This document shows, piece after piece, positions 8,170 to 14,462 of a stretch of DNA of 25,406 nt. Source of the DNA: Stenotrophomonas maltophilia (GTDB lineage Bacteria; Pseudomonadota; Gammaproteobacteria; Xanthomonadales; Xanthomonadaceae); contig DEZI01000038.1 in the NCBI GenBank assembly GCA_002364755.1, positions 1 to 25,406 of the forward strand, given 5' to 3'. Below the pieces are notes generated by a model. It saw only the letters and a program-made list of their open reading frames with translations, was not told the origin of the DNA and did not search any database. The translations under genes and the position numbers were made by a program. Every line of letters starts with the position of its first letter. Position 1 is the stretch's first letter.

Positions 8170-8786
8170 ACGCGGCTCTTCTCGCGGGTGGCGCTGCCGA
8201 TGTCCAGCAGCGGCCGGAGTTCAGTGTCGATCGCCTCGCGCGCCCGGAAGATCCGGGACCGCACGGTGCCGATCGGGCACCCCATCTTCTGCGCGATTTC
8301 CTCGTAACTCAGGCCTTCCACCTCGCGCAGGGTGATCGCCGACCGGAGTTCTTCCGGCAGCGCGTTGACGGCTTTCATCACCGTCTTTTCCAGCTCCTGG
8401 CGCATCAACTCGCGTTCGGGCGTGTCGGTGTCGCGCAGGCGTGTCCCGGTATCGAACTGCTCGGCGTCGCCGATGTCGATGTCATCGGTCGGCGGGCGTC
8501 GGTTGTGTGAAGCCAGGTAGTTTTTGGCAGTGTTCACGGCGATCCGATGCAACCAGGTAGAGAACTGGGCATCGCCACGGAAACTTCCGATCGCGCGGTA
8601 GGCGCGGATGAAAGTGTCCTGGGCGACGTCCTGACATTCGCTCCAGTCGGCGATGTAGCGACCGACCAGACCGACGACCCGATGCTGGTACTTGCGTACC
8701 AGGACATCGAAGGCCGCGCTCTCGCCGCGCTGCACGCGCCGGACCAGTTCCAGATCCAGCTCCTGTGGTGTTTCAACATCGGCCAT
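8166..8786 (-). CDS. rpoE: RNA polymerase sigma-E factor (ECF family, RpoE/AlgU)
   Basis: A 206-residue ECF sigma factor. Region 2 spans about 22-93 and includes the conserved DVAQDTFIRAYRAI and FSTWLHRIAVNTAKNYL; region 4 spans about 130-182 with the helix-turn-helix EGLSYEEIAQKMGCPIGTVRSRIFRAR. It directs RNA polymerase to envelope-stress promoters. The ATG at 8786 (MADVETPQELD) has AGGAG about 12 bases upstream. The frame stays open to 9023 but the extension contains the promoter described below and no sigma-like sequence, so it was excluded. The stop overlaps rseA by four bases, and mucD follows. The gene is divergent from the fad gene across 235 bases. Confidence 0.96.
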   Translation of the reverse strand: MADVETPQELDLELVRRVQRGESAAFDVLVRKYQHRVVGLVGRYIADWSECQDVAQDTFIRAYRAIGSFRGDAQFSTWLHRIAVNTAKNYLASHNRRPPTDDIDIGDAEQFDTGTRLRDTDTPERELMRQELEKTVMKAVNALPEELRSAITLREVEGLSYEEIAQKMGCPIGTVRSRIFRAREAIDTELRPLLDIGSATREKSRV

Positions 8787-8826
8787 GAGGGGCCGCACTC
8801 CTGTCAGCCCAACCGACGTCGGGCAA

Positions 8827-8853
8827 TGAGACTGCCAATCCCGGGAAAAGTTC
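8827..8853 (-). promoter_or_regulatory. Sigma-E-type promoter of rpoE-rseA-mucD
   Basis: On the minus strand GAACTT (8853-8848), a spacer of exactly 16 bases, and TCTCA (8831-8827) match the sigma-E consensus (GAACTT, 16 bases, TCTGA-like). Transcription would begin near 8820, leaving a leader of about 35 bases before the rpoE ATG. This fits positive autoregulation, which is known for rpoE/algU genes. Confidence 0.8.
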
Positions 8854-9021
8854 AGTCGCCGATCACCTGGCGCCGCACCAGCTTTTAACCACCGTTCCGC
8901 TAGCGTCCCGGTCCGGGGCCATGGATCCGGGGTCGCCACCCCCCAGCTATAGGGATTTGACGCGGGGGAAACAACCTCTGGATCATAGCCGCTTCTCCAT
9001 ACACAACCGGATGGAACGTTC

Positions 9022-11085
9022 ATGCTCTCAGGCTTCGATGGTCTCCGCTTCAGCCACTGGCACCCCGAGATCCGCGATGACGGCGTGGTCGTGCTGTCTT
9101 TGGATCGTCAGGACAGCAGTGTCAACGCGATGTCGCAGGACGTGCTGCTGGAGCTGGGCGACCTGCTCGAGCGCATCGCCCTGGACCCGCCCAAGGGCGT
9201 GGTCATCCAGTCGCTGAAGAAGGCCGGCTTCATCGCCGGGGCGGACCTGAAGGAGTTCCAGGAGTTCGACCGCCGCGGCACCGTGAACGACGCGATCCGC
9301 CGCGGCCAGTCCACCTACCAAAAGCTGGCCGAGCTGCCCTGCCCCACCGTGGCGGCCATCCACGGCCACTGCCTGGGCGGCGGCACCGAGCTGGCCCTGG
9401 CCTGCCGCTACCGTGTGGCCTCCAATGACAGCAGCACCCGCATCGGCCTGCCGGAGACCCAGCTGGGCATCTTCCCGGGCTGGGGCGGCAGCGCGCGCCT
9501 GCCGCAGCTGGTGGGCGCGCCCGCGGCGATGGACATGATGCTGACCGGCCGCACCCTGTCGGCCTCGGCCGCCCGCGGCATCGGCCTGGTCGACAAGGTG
9601 GTGGCCCCGGCCGTGGTGCTCGATACCGCCGTGGCCCTGGCCCTGTCCGGCACCACCCGCCCGTTCAAGCAGCGCGCGACCGCCTGGGCCACCAACACCT
9701 GGCTGGCGCGCAAGCTGCTGGCCCCGCAGATGGTCAAGCAGGTCGCACGCAAGGCCAAGAAGGACCAGTACCCGGCGCCGTACGCGCTGATCAGCACCTG
9801 GCAGCGCACCGCCGGCAAGCCGGTGCAGGCGCGCCTGGACGCCGAGCGCCGCGCGGTGGTGAAGCTGGCCAGCACGCCGACCGCGCGCAACCTGATCCGC
9901 ATCTTCTTCCTGACCGAACGCCTGAAGGGCCTGGGCGGCGGCGATTCCGGCATCCGCCACGTGCACGTGGTCGGCGCCGGCGTGATGGGCGGCGACATTG
10001 CCGCCTGGGCCGCCTACAAGGGTTTCGAGGTGACCCTGCAGGACCGTGAGCAGCGCTTCATCGACCCGGCCATGGAACGCGCGCAGGCGCTGTTCGCCAA
10101 GAAGGTGCGCGATGAGAGCAAGCGCCCGGCGGTGGCCGCACGCCTGCGTGCCGACCTGGAAGGCAACGGCGTGGCCGAGGCCGACCTGGTCATCGAAGCC
10201 ATCATCGAGAACCCGGAGGCCAAGCGTGCGCTGTACCAGACGCTGGAACCGAAGATGAAGCTGGATGCGCTGCTGACCACCAACACCTCGTCGATTCCGC
10301 TGGTGGAACTGCGCGACCACATCCAGCGCCCGGCCCAGTTCGCCGGCCTGCACTACTTCAACCCGGTGGCACAGATGCCGCTGGTGGAAATCATCCACCA
10401 CGACGGAATGGCGCCGGAGACCGAGCGCCGCCTGGCCGCGTTCTGCAAGGCGCTGGGCAAGTTCCCGGTGCCGGTGGCCGGCAGCCCGGGCTTCCTGGTC
10501 AACCGCGTGCTGTTCCCGTACATGCTGGAAGCGGCCACCGCGTATGCCGAGGGCATTCCGGGCCCGGTGATCGACAAGGCCGCGGTGAAGTTCGGCATGC
10601 CGATGGGCCCGATCGAACTGATCGACACGGTGGGACTGGACGTGGCCGCCGGCGTGGGCAAGGAGCTGGCACCGTTCCTGGGCCTGCAGGTGCCCGAGGC
10701 ACTGGCGACGGTAGACCCGGCCAAGCGCGGCAAGAAGGATGGCCAGGGCATCTACACCTGGGAAAACGGCCGGGCGAAGAAGCCGGACGTGGCCCGCGAC
10801 TACCAGGCCCCGGCGGACCTGGAAGACCGCCTGATCCTGCCGCTGCTGAACGAAGCGGTGGCCTGCCTGCACGAAGGCGTGGTGGCCGACGCGGACCTGC
10901 TGGATGCCGGCGTGATCTTCGGTACGGGGTTTGCCCCGTTCCGCGGTGGTCCGATCCAGCACATCCGTGCGGTGGGTGCCGATGCGATCGTCGAGCGGCT
11001 GAAGGCGCTGCAGCAGCGCCACGGCGACCGTTTCGCCCCGCGCCCAGGCTGGGACAACCCGGTCCTGCGCGAGCCCGTGGTGTGA
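9022..11085 (+). CDS. Fatty-acid oxidation multifunctional enzyme (enoyl-CoA hydratase / 3-hydroxyacyl-CoA dehydrogenase, FadB/FadJ type)
   Basis: The 687-residue protein has the two-domain layout of FadB/FadJ, which hydrates trans-2-enoyl-CoA and oxidises the 3-hydroxyacyl-CoA with NAD+. The crotonase half (about 15-200) keeps the oxyanion-hole region GADLK (73-77) and the two catalytic glutamates E123 (GGGTELALA) and E145 (LPETQLG). The dehydrogenase half begins at the Rossmann motif GAGVMG (318-323), with the catalytic histidine H444 in HYFNP and two C-terminal 3HCDH domains (about 485-575 and 605-670). The ATG at 9022 has only a weak GGA ribosome site. It stands alone: no thiolase gene adjoins it and a terminator follows. 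I cannot tell FadB from FadJ by reading. Confidence 0.92.
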   Translation: MLSGFDGLRFSHWHPEIRDDGVVVLSLDRQDSSVNAMSQDVLLELGDLLERIALDPPKGVVIQSLKKAGFIAGADLKEFQEFDRRGTVNDAIRRGQSTYQKLAELPCPTVAAIHGHCLGGGTELALACRYRVASNDSSTRIGLPETQLGIFPGWGGSARLPQLVGAPAAMDMMLTGRTLSASAARGIGLVDKVVAPAVVLDTAVALALSGTTRPFKQRATAWATNTWLARKLLAPQMVKQVARKAKKDQYPAPYALISTWQRTAGKPVQARLDAERRAVVKLASTPTARNLIRIFFLTERLKGLGGGDSGIRHVHVVGAGVMGGDIAAWAAYKGFEVTLQDREQRFIDPAMERAQALFAKKVRDESKRPAVAARLRADLEGNGVAEADLVIEAIIENPEAKRALYQTLEPKMKLDALLTTNTSSIPLVELRDHIQRPAQFAGLHYFNPVAQMPLVEIIHHDGMAPETERRLAAFCKALGKFPVPVAGSPGFLVNRVLFPYMLEAATAYAEGIPGPVIDKAAVKFGMPMGPIELIDTVGLDVAAGVGKELAPFLGLQVPEALATVDPAKRGKKDGQGIYTWENGRAKKPDVARDYQAPADLEDRLILPLLNEAVACLHEGVVADADLLDAGVIFGTGFAPFRGGPIQHIRAVGADAIVERLKALQQRHGDRFAPRPGWDNPVLREPVV

Positions 11086-11119
11086 GTGTGTCGGCCGGGC
11101 CTGCGGCCCGGCACCCGCG

Positions 11120-11143
11120 GTAGTGACGGCCGCTGGCCGGCAA
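11120..11143 (+). repeat. SMAG (GTAG) palindromic element
   Basis: GTAG is followed by a stem GGCCG...CTGGCC ending near GGCAA, the standard Stenotrophomonas form. It lies 35 bases after the fad stop. A close relative occurs at 25330-25353 after eptA. Confidence 0.8.
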
Positions 11144-11150
11144 ACCTTGA

Positions 11151-11190
11151 AGCCAGAGCCGGAGCAACAGCCGGCTCTGGCTTTTCTGTT
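11151..11190 (+). terminator. Intrinsic terminator after the fad gene
   Basis: AGCCAGAGCCGG (11151-11162), an eight-base loop, and CCGGCTCTGGCT (11171-11182) form a 12-bp perfect stem followed by TTTTCTGTTTG. This is a canonical Rho-independent terminator on the plus strand. Confidence 0.85.
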
Positions 11191-11194
11191 TGTT

Positions 11195-11298
11195 GGGCGG
11201 GGCGGTGTCGGGTTGAGGGGACGCCGTAAACCCGTCCCTGGGGGCTTGGCCGCGGCATCCATGCCGCGGACACCCCGCAACCCCACACCGCCCCGCCC
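11195..11298. repeat. Inverted-repeat block 1
   Basis: Perfect 14-base arms, GGGCGGGGCGGTGT (11195-11208) and its complement (11285-11298), enclose the dispersed segment shared with 7-34 and an inner hairpin CCGCGGCAT/ATGCCGCGG (11250-11269). The right arm runs into a (CCCCG) tandem repeat. Confidence 0.75.
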
Positions 11299-11348
11299 CG
11301 CCCCGCCCCCGACAGTTTGCCGGTGACGGTGGGTGAACTCCGGTTCCG

Positions 11349-11373
11349 GTAGGTGTCGACCTTGGTCGACACG
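11349..11373 (+). repeat. SMAG (GTAG) palindromic element
   Basis: GTAGG is followed by TGTCGACC, TT, GGTCGACA. It is closely followed by a smaller hairpin CCACGC/GCGTGG (11380-11393). Confidence 0.7.
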
Positions 11374-11472
11374 CTTGGTCCACGCTTGCGTGGATGCGAG
11401 CGAAGCGACCGGCGTTTGATTTTGATTTTCTTTTTTCTTTTCCGTGGCTGACGCGCCCGGAAACTGTCAGGG

Positions 11473-11582
11473 GGCCGGGCGGGTGGGTTGCGCTTGCGCA
11501 GGGGCGTGAGCCGCATGGATGCGGCGACCGGGCTTACATGGATGTACTTGCAGCGTCCCCTGCGCAACCCACCCGCCCGGCC
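11473..11582. repeat. Inverted-repeat block 2
   Basis: Perfect 21-base arms (11473-11493 and 11562-11582, arm beginning GGCCGGGCGGGTGGG) enclose a segment with CCGCATGGATGCGG. Read on the minus strand, the interior begins AGGGGACGC and contains GCATCCATGC, as block 1 does on the plus strand, so the two blocks are related copies in opposite orientation. Confidence 0.75.
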
Positions 11583-11723
11583 AACCACGAGATACGAACC
11601 AACCGACCAGCCACGAGGGGCAGCGCCGTTGGCTGGAACAACCTGTTACCCGCATGGGGCATGTGCCCGCCACGACCGCATGCCATGCTGGCGCCCTTGA
11701 TCCCTGCCAGCGAGAACGCCCGC

Positions 11724-12584
11724 ATGACCACCATCATTGCCCCGCGCGTCCACGACATCGGCGGCCTGGAAGTGCGCCGCGCCGTGCCCACCCTGCAGGC
11801 CCGCAGCATCGGCTCGTTCGTGTTCGTCGACCAGATGGGCCCGGCGATCATGCACGCCGGCACCGCCATCGACGTGCGCCCGCACCCGCATATCGGCCTG
11901 GCCACCGTCACCTACCTGTGGTCCGGCGCCATCGGCCATCGCGACACGCTGGGCTCGGACCAGGTCATCCGCCCCGGTGACGTGAACTGGATGACCGCCG
12001 GCCGCGGCATCGCCCATTCCGAACGCACGCCGCCGCCGGACCGCGACCACGACAACCCGATCCACGGCATGCAGACCTGGGTCGCGCTGCCGAAGTCGCA
12101 CGAGGAGATCGAGCCGGCGTTCTACCACCATGCCGCCGCCACCCTGCCCGAGCAGCGCCGCAACGGCGCGCGGCTGCGGGTGATCGCCGGCCGTGCCTAT
12201 GGCGAGGAATCGCCGGTGAAGGTGTTTGCCGATACGCTCAACGTCGCCATCGACCTCGACCCGGATGCGGAGATCGACATCGACAACGGCCATCGCGAAC
12301 GCGCGTTGTACATCCTCGAGGGCCAGGCCCAGCTGGATGGCGTGGACATCCCGGCCCAGCACCTGGTCATCCCCGAGGCCGGCGCCGTTGGCCGCCTGCG
12401 TGCGAAGACGCCGGTGAAGGCGATGCTGTTCGGTGGCGAGCCGCTTGATGGCCCGCGCCACCTGTGGTGGAACTTCGTGTCCAGTTCCAGGGAGCGCATC
12501 GAACAGGCCAAGCACGATTGGGAAGCCGGCCGCTTCGGCACCATCCCCGGCGACGACAAGGAATTCATTCCGCTGCCGCAGTGA
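11724..12584 (+). CDS. Pirin family protein 1
   Basis: This 286-residue protein belongs to the pirin family, bicupin proteins that bind iron; some bacterial members have quercetinase activity and others act by protein contact, so the substrate is unknown here. The four metal ligands of human pirin (H56, H58, H101, E103) correspond to H54 and H56 (RPHPHIG) and to H98 and E100 (GRGIAHSE). The ATG at 11724 (MTTIIAPRVHDIGG) was chosen because family similarity begins there; an in-frame ATG at 11685 is possible, and neither has a strong ribosome site. It is not closely similar to the second pirin at 13378-14229: this one has RPHPHIGLATVTYL where the other has EHPHRGFETVTYM. Confidence 0.9.
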   Translation: MTTIIAPRVHDIGGLEVRRAVPTLQARSIGSFVFVDQMGPAIMHAGTAIDVRPHPHIGLATVTYLWSGAIGHRDTLGSDQVIRPGDVNWMTAGRGIAHSERTPPPDRDHDNPIHGMQTWVALPKSHEEIEPAFYHHAAATLPEQRRNGARLRVIAGRAYGEESPVKVFADTLNVAIDLDPDAEIDIDNGHRERALYILEGQAQLDGVDIPAQHLVIPEAGAVGRLRAKTPVKAMLFGGEPLDGPRHLWWNFVSSSRERIEQAKHDWEAGRFGTIPGDDKEFIPLPQ

Positions 12585-12630
12585 ACGCAGTCGAGCAAGC
12601 TGGACTCTACCGCCCGGACCCGGCGGTGAT

Positions 12631-12668
12631 GGTTACGGTTGTAACCGCAATTTGTGCGATCGCTCACA
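12631..12668 (+). promoter_or_regulatory. Candidate operator pair: GGTTAC palindrome and Clp/CRP-like site
   Basis: A palindrome GGTTACGGTTGTAACC (12631-12646) is followed six bases later by TGTGCGATCGCTCACA (12653-12668), which matches the CRP/Clp consensus TGTGA-N6-TCACA at nine of ten fixed positions. Both lie 120-155 bases before the secreted-protein gene. Xanthomonadaceae encode Clp, a CRP homologue with this specificity. Binding is not shown by sequence alone. Confidence 0.55.
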
Positions 12669-12692
12669 TTCCGTTAAGGTCGGGATGACCGT

Positions 12693-12754
12693 CCGTGCAC
12701 ATGCGGACGGCACGGCATCCGGGGATGGGATGCCACCGCCACCGGCGCGCCGGT
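12693..12754 (+). other. Leader hairpins upstream of the secreted-protein gene
   Basis: CCGTCCG...CGGACGG (about 12689-12710) and the palindrome CCACCGGCGCGCCGGTGG (12737-12754) would fold in the 5' leader. Neither is followed by a U-run. They may be RNA structure or part of the promoter; I see no known riboswitch. Confidence 0.35.
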
Positions 12755-12786
12755 GGAGCCTTACGACACGCCACCTTGGGGGATGC

Positions 12787-13245
12787 ATGAAGTTCGCGCC
12801 TGTTGTGTTGTCGAGCCTGCTGTTCGTCGCGGCCCAGGCCGCCGCGCAGGCTCCGGTCGAGTGTCCGTCGCTGCCCGCCAGCAGCGGCCTGCAGTGGCAG
12901 GAGCAGGCACAAGCAGATTTCGTGGTGTGCCGTGCGGCCACCGCCGATGGCCGCGAAGTGCTGAGCCTGATGCTCAGCCAGCGCGATCCGGGCATTCCGC
13001 TCAGTCGTTCGCTTCGCCAGGAAAAGGGCAGCTTCGGCGGTGAATCGATGTACTGGTACCAGCCCGACCTGGGCGGCCAGCAGCCGCCAGGCTATGCCGA
13101 GCGGCGCATCACCGTGATCAAGCTGGACAAGGGCCGTTATGCGCAGATCGCGCTGTACCCGGGCAGCACCCAGGAACTGGGCAATCTGCAGCAGCTGGCG
13201 CAGGGCATGAGCCTGACCCCGTCGGCCGTGGCCGACGGACGCTGA
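12787..13245 (+). CDS. Secreted hypothetical protein
   Basis: I do not recognise a characterised family. The 152 residues start with a clear signal peptide (1-22: MKFAPVVLSSLLFVAAQAAAQA, hydrophobic core with an AQA cleavage site), leaving a mature protein of about 130 residues with two cysteines (in VECPS and VVCRA) that could form a disulfide. The rest is soluble, with repeated Gln-rich stretches. The ATG at 12787 has GGGGG about four bases upstream, and the signal peptide supports it; the frame open back to 12433 lies inside pirin 1. The gene stands alone, between two pirins, and converges on the second. Likely periplasmic; function unknown. Confidence 0.8.
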   Translation: MKFAPVVLSSLLFVAAQAAAQAPVECPSLPASSGLQWQEQAQADFVVCRAATADGREVLSLMLSQRDPGIPLSRSLRQEKGSFGGESMYWYQPDLGGQQPPGYAERRITVIKLDKGRYAQIALYPGSTQELGNLQQLAQGMSLTPSAVADGR

Positions 13246-13297
13246 GCGGGCACGGGGATGACTGCCTGGCAGCATTCCCGCACTTCAACATTGATCG

Positions 13298-13374
13298 GTA
13301 GCGCCGGGCCATGCCCGGCGAACGGGCGCTTGCGCGCGACGCGGGGAAAGCCGCCGGGCATGGCCCGGCGCTAC
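13298..13374. repeat. Mirrored pair of SMAG elements
   Basis: A plus-orientation element (13298-13320: GTAG, then CGCCGGGC/GCCCGGCG) and a minus-orientation one (13352-13374, ending CTAC) are separated by 31 bases. Each folds alone, and the pair can also fold into one long hairpin. The pair fills the gap between the convergent secreted-protein gene and pirin 2, ending three bases from the pirin 2 stop, and may act as a two-way terminator (inference). Confidence 0.8.
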
Positions 13375-13377
13375 CCC

Positions 13378-14229
13378 TCAGAAGCGGCCTTCCTGGAAAT
13401 CGACGAAGGCCTGCATCAGTTCCTGCCGGGTGTTCATCACGAACGGGCCATGGCGCATGACCGGCTCGCGCAGCGGGCGACCCGCCACCAGGATCAAACG
13501 TGCGCCTTCGCGCCCGGCCGACAGGTGCAGCTGCTCGCCGCCGCCCAGCACCGCCAGTTCCTGGCGGGCCACGTCACGCGCGGCGTCCTGCTCACCCACC
13601 GCCACCCCGCCCTCGAACACGTAAGCGAAGGCGTTGTGCCCTTCCGGCAGCGTGTAGGTCCAGGCGCGGTCGGCCTCGAGGCTGATGTCCAGGTACACCG
13701 GATCGGTGGCCGGCTGGGCGATGGGGCCGGCCGTGCCATCGACGGTACCGGCGATCACCTTCACCTGCACGCCCTCGGCCGGCTGCACCACCGGAATGCG
13801 CTCGGGCGCGAACTCCTGGTACTTCGGGTCGGTCATCTTGTCGCGCGCCGGCAGGTTCACCCACAGCTGGAAGCCGCGCATCTGCCCGCTTTCCTGTTCC
13901 GGCATTTCCGAATGGACCAGGCCGCGGCCAGCGGTCATCCACTGCACGCTGCCCGGGGTCAGCAGGCCTTCGTTGCCGTGGTTGTCGCGATGGCGCATGC
14001 GCCCGTCCAGCATGTAGGTGACGGTCTCGAAGCCACGGTGCGGGTGCTCCGGGAAGCCGGCGATGTAGTCCTCGGCACGGTCGGTACCGAATTCGTCCAG
14101 CAGCAGGAACGGATCGAGGTCGGGCAGCGACGGGCCGCCGATGACACGGGTCAGCCGCACGCCGGCACCGTCGGAGGTGGGCATGCCACGGATGGTGCGC
14201 TGCACGCGGACCGGTTCGGGAAGGCTCAT
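13378..14229 (-). CDS. Pirin family protein 2
   Basis: A 283-residue bicupin of the pirin family with the complete metal-ligand set H62 and H64 (EHPHRGFETVTYM), H106 and E108 (GRGLVHSE). The N-terminal domain is followed by the typical pirin C-terminal cupin (FAYVFEGGVAVGEQ) and the closing MNTRQELMQAFVDFQEGRF. The ATG at 14229 has a strong AGGAG ribosome site, so the longer open frame to 14337 was rejected. Family members are iron-binding; enzymatic role unknown here. It is divergent from cstA across 233 bases, and convergent with the secreted-protein gene. Confidence 0.93.
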   Translation of the reverse strand: MSLPEPVRVQRTIRGMPTSDGAGVRLTRVIGGPSLPDLDPFLLLDEFGTDRAEDYIAGFPEHPHRGFETVTYMLDGRMRHRDNHGNEGLLTPGSVQWMTAGRGLVHSEMPEQESGQMRGFQLWVNLPARDKMTDPKYQEFAPERIPVVQPAEGVQVKVIAGTVDGTAGPIAQPATDPVYLDISLEADRAWTYTLPEGHNAFAYVFEGGVAVGEQDAARDVARQELAVLGGGEQLHLSAGREGARLILVAGRPLREPVMRHGPFVMNTRQELMQAFVDFQEGRF

Positions 14230-14462
14230 GGCGACTCCTGTTGGATGGATGCCAGTGAAGATGGACGCCGCACGCCGCAACGCCAATGGCCGGCGCCGCA
14301 ACCGATTGTTCCATCGCTGGTGTTCGCCGCGCGTCATGTCCGCCGCGCGGCGGCGCCTGCGTTGTGTTCGACCAAAGTACTACCGCAGAAAGGTTCCGTA
14401 GCGATTGACCGTGCACAGGTCACGCGGGACCCTTTGAACATCTTTCCGGGAGAGAGCACCTC

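Larger units (their letters stand above)
11086..11723. other. 638-base gene-free stretch composed of repeats
   Basis: No credible gene lies between the fad stop and pirin 1. The stretch holds a GC-rich hairpin, a SMAG element, an intrinsic terminator, two related inverted-repeat blocks facing each other (11195-11298 and 11473-11582), a second SMAG element, and a T-rich tract (about 11415-11442) that is unusual in this GC-rich sequence. From 11583 to 11723 I see only the upstream region of pirin 1. The open frame that extends pirin 1 back to 11394 runs through these repeats and is not protein-like. Confidence 0.7.

Noticed and set aside
8787..9023. N-terminal extension of RpoE
   Set aside because: Contains the sigma-E promoter and has no sigma-factor sequence; an AGGAG site supports the start at 8786.
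9028..11286. 752-codon open frame on the minus strand opposite the fad gene
   Set aside because: Low-complexity, His/Gln/Arg-rich translation typical of the antisense of GC-rich genes; the plus-strand gene has complete motifs.
11394..11723. N-terminal extension of pirin 1
   Set aside because: Runs through repeat blocks and is not pirin-like; family similarity starts at 11724.
14405..14424. CRP-like site before cstA (GTGCACAGGTCAC)
   Set aside because: The half-sites are one base too close for TGTGA-N6-TCACA and the left half is poor.
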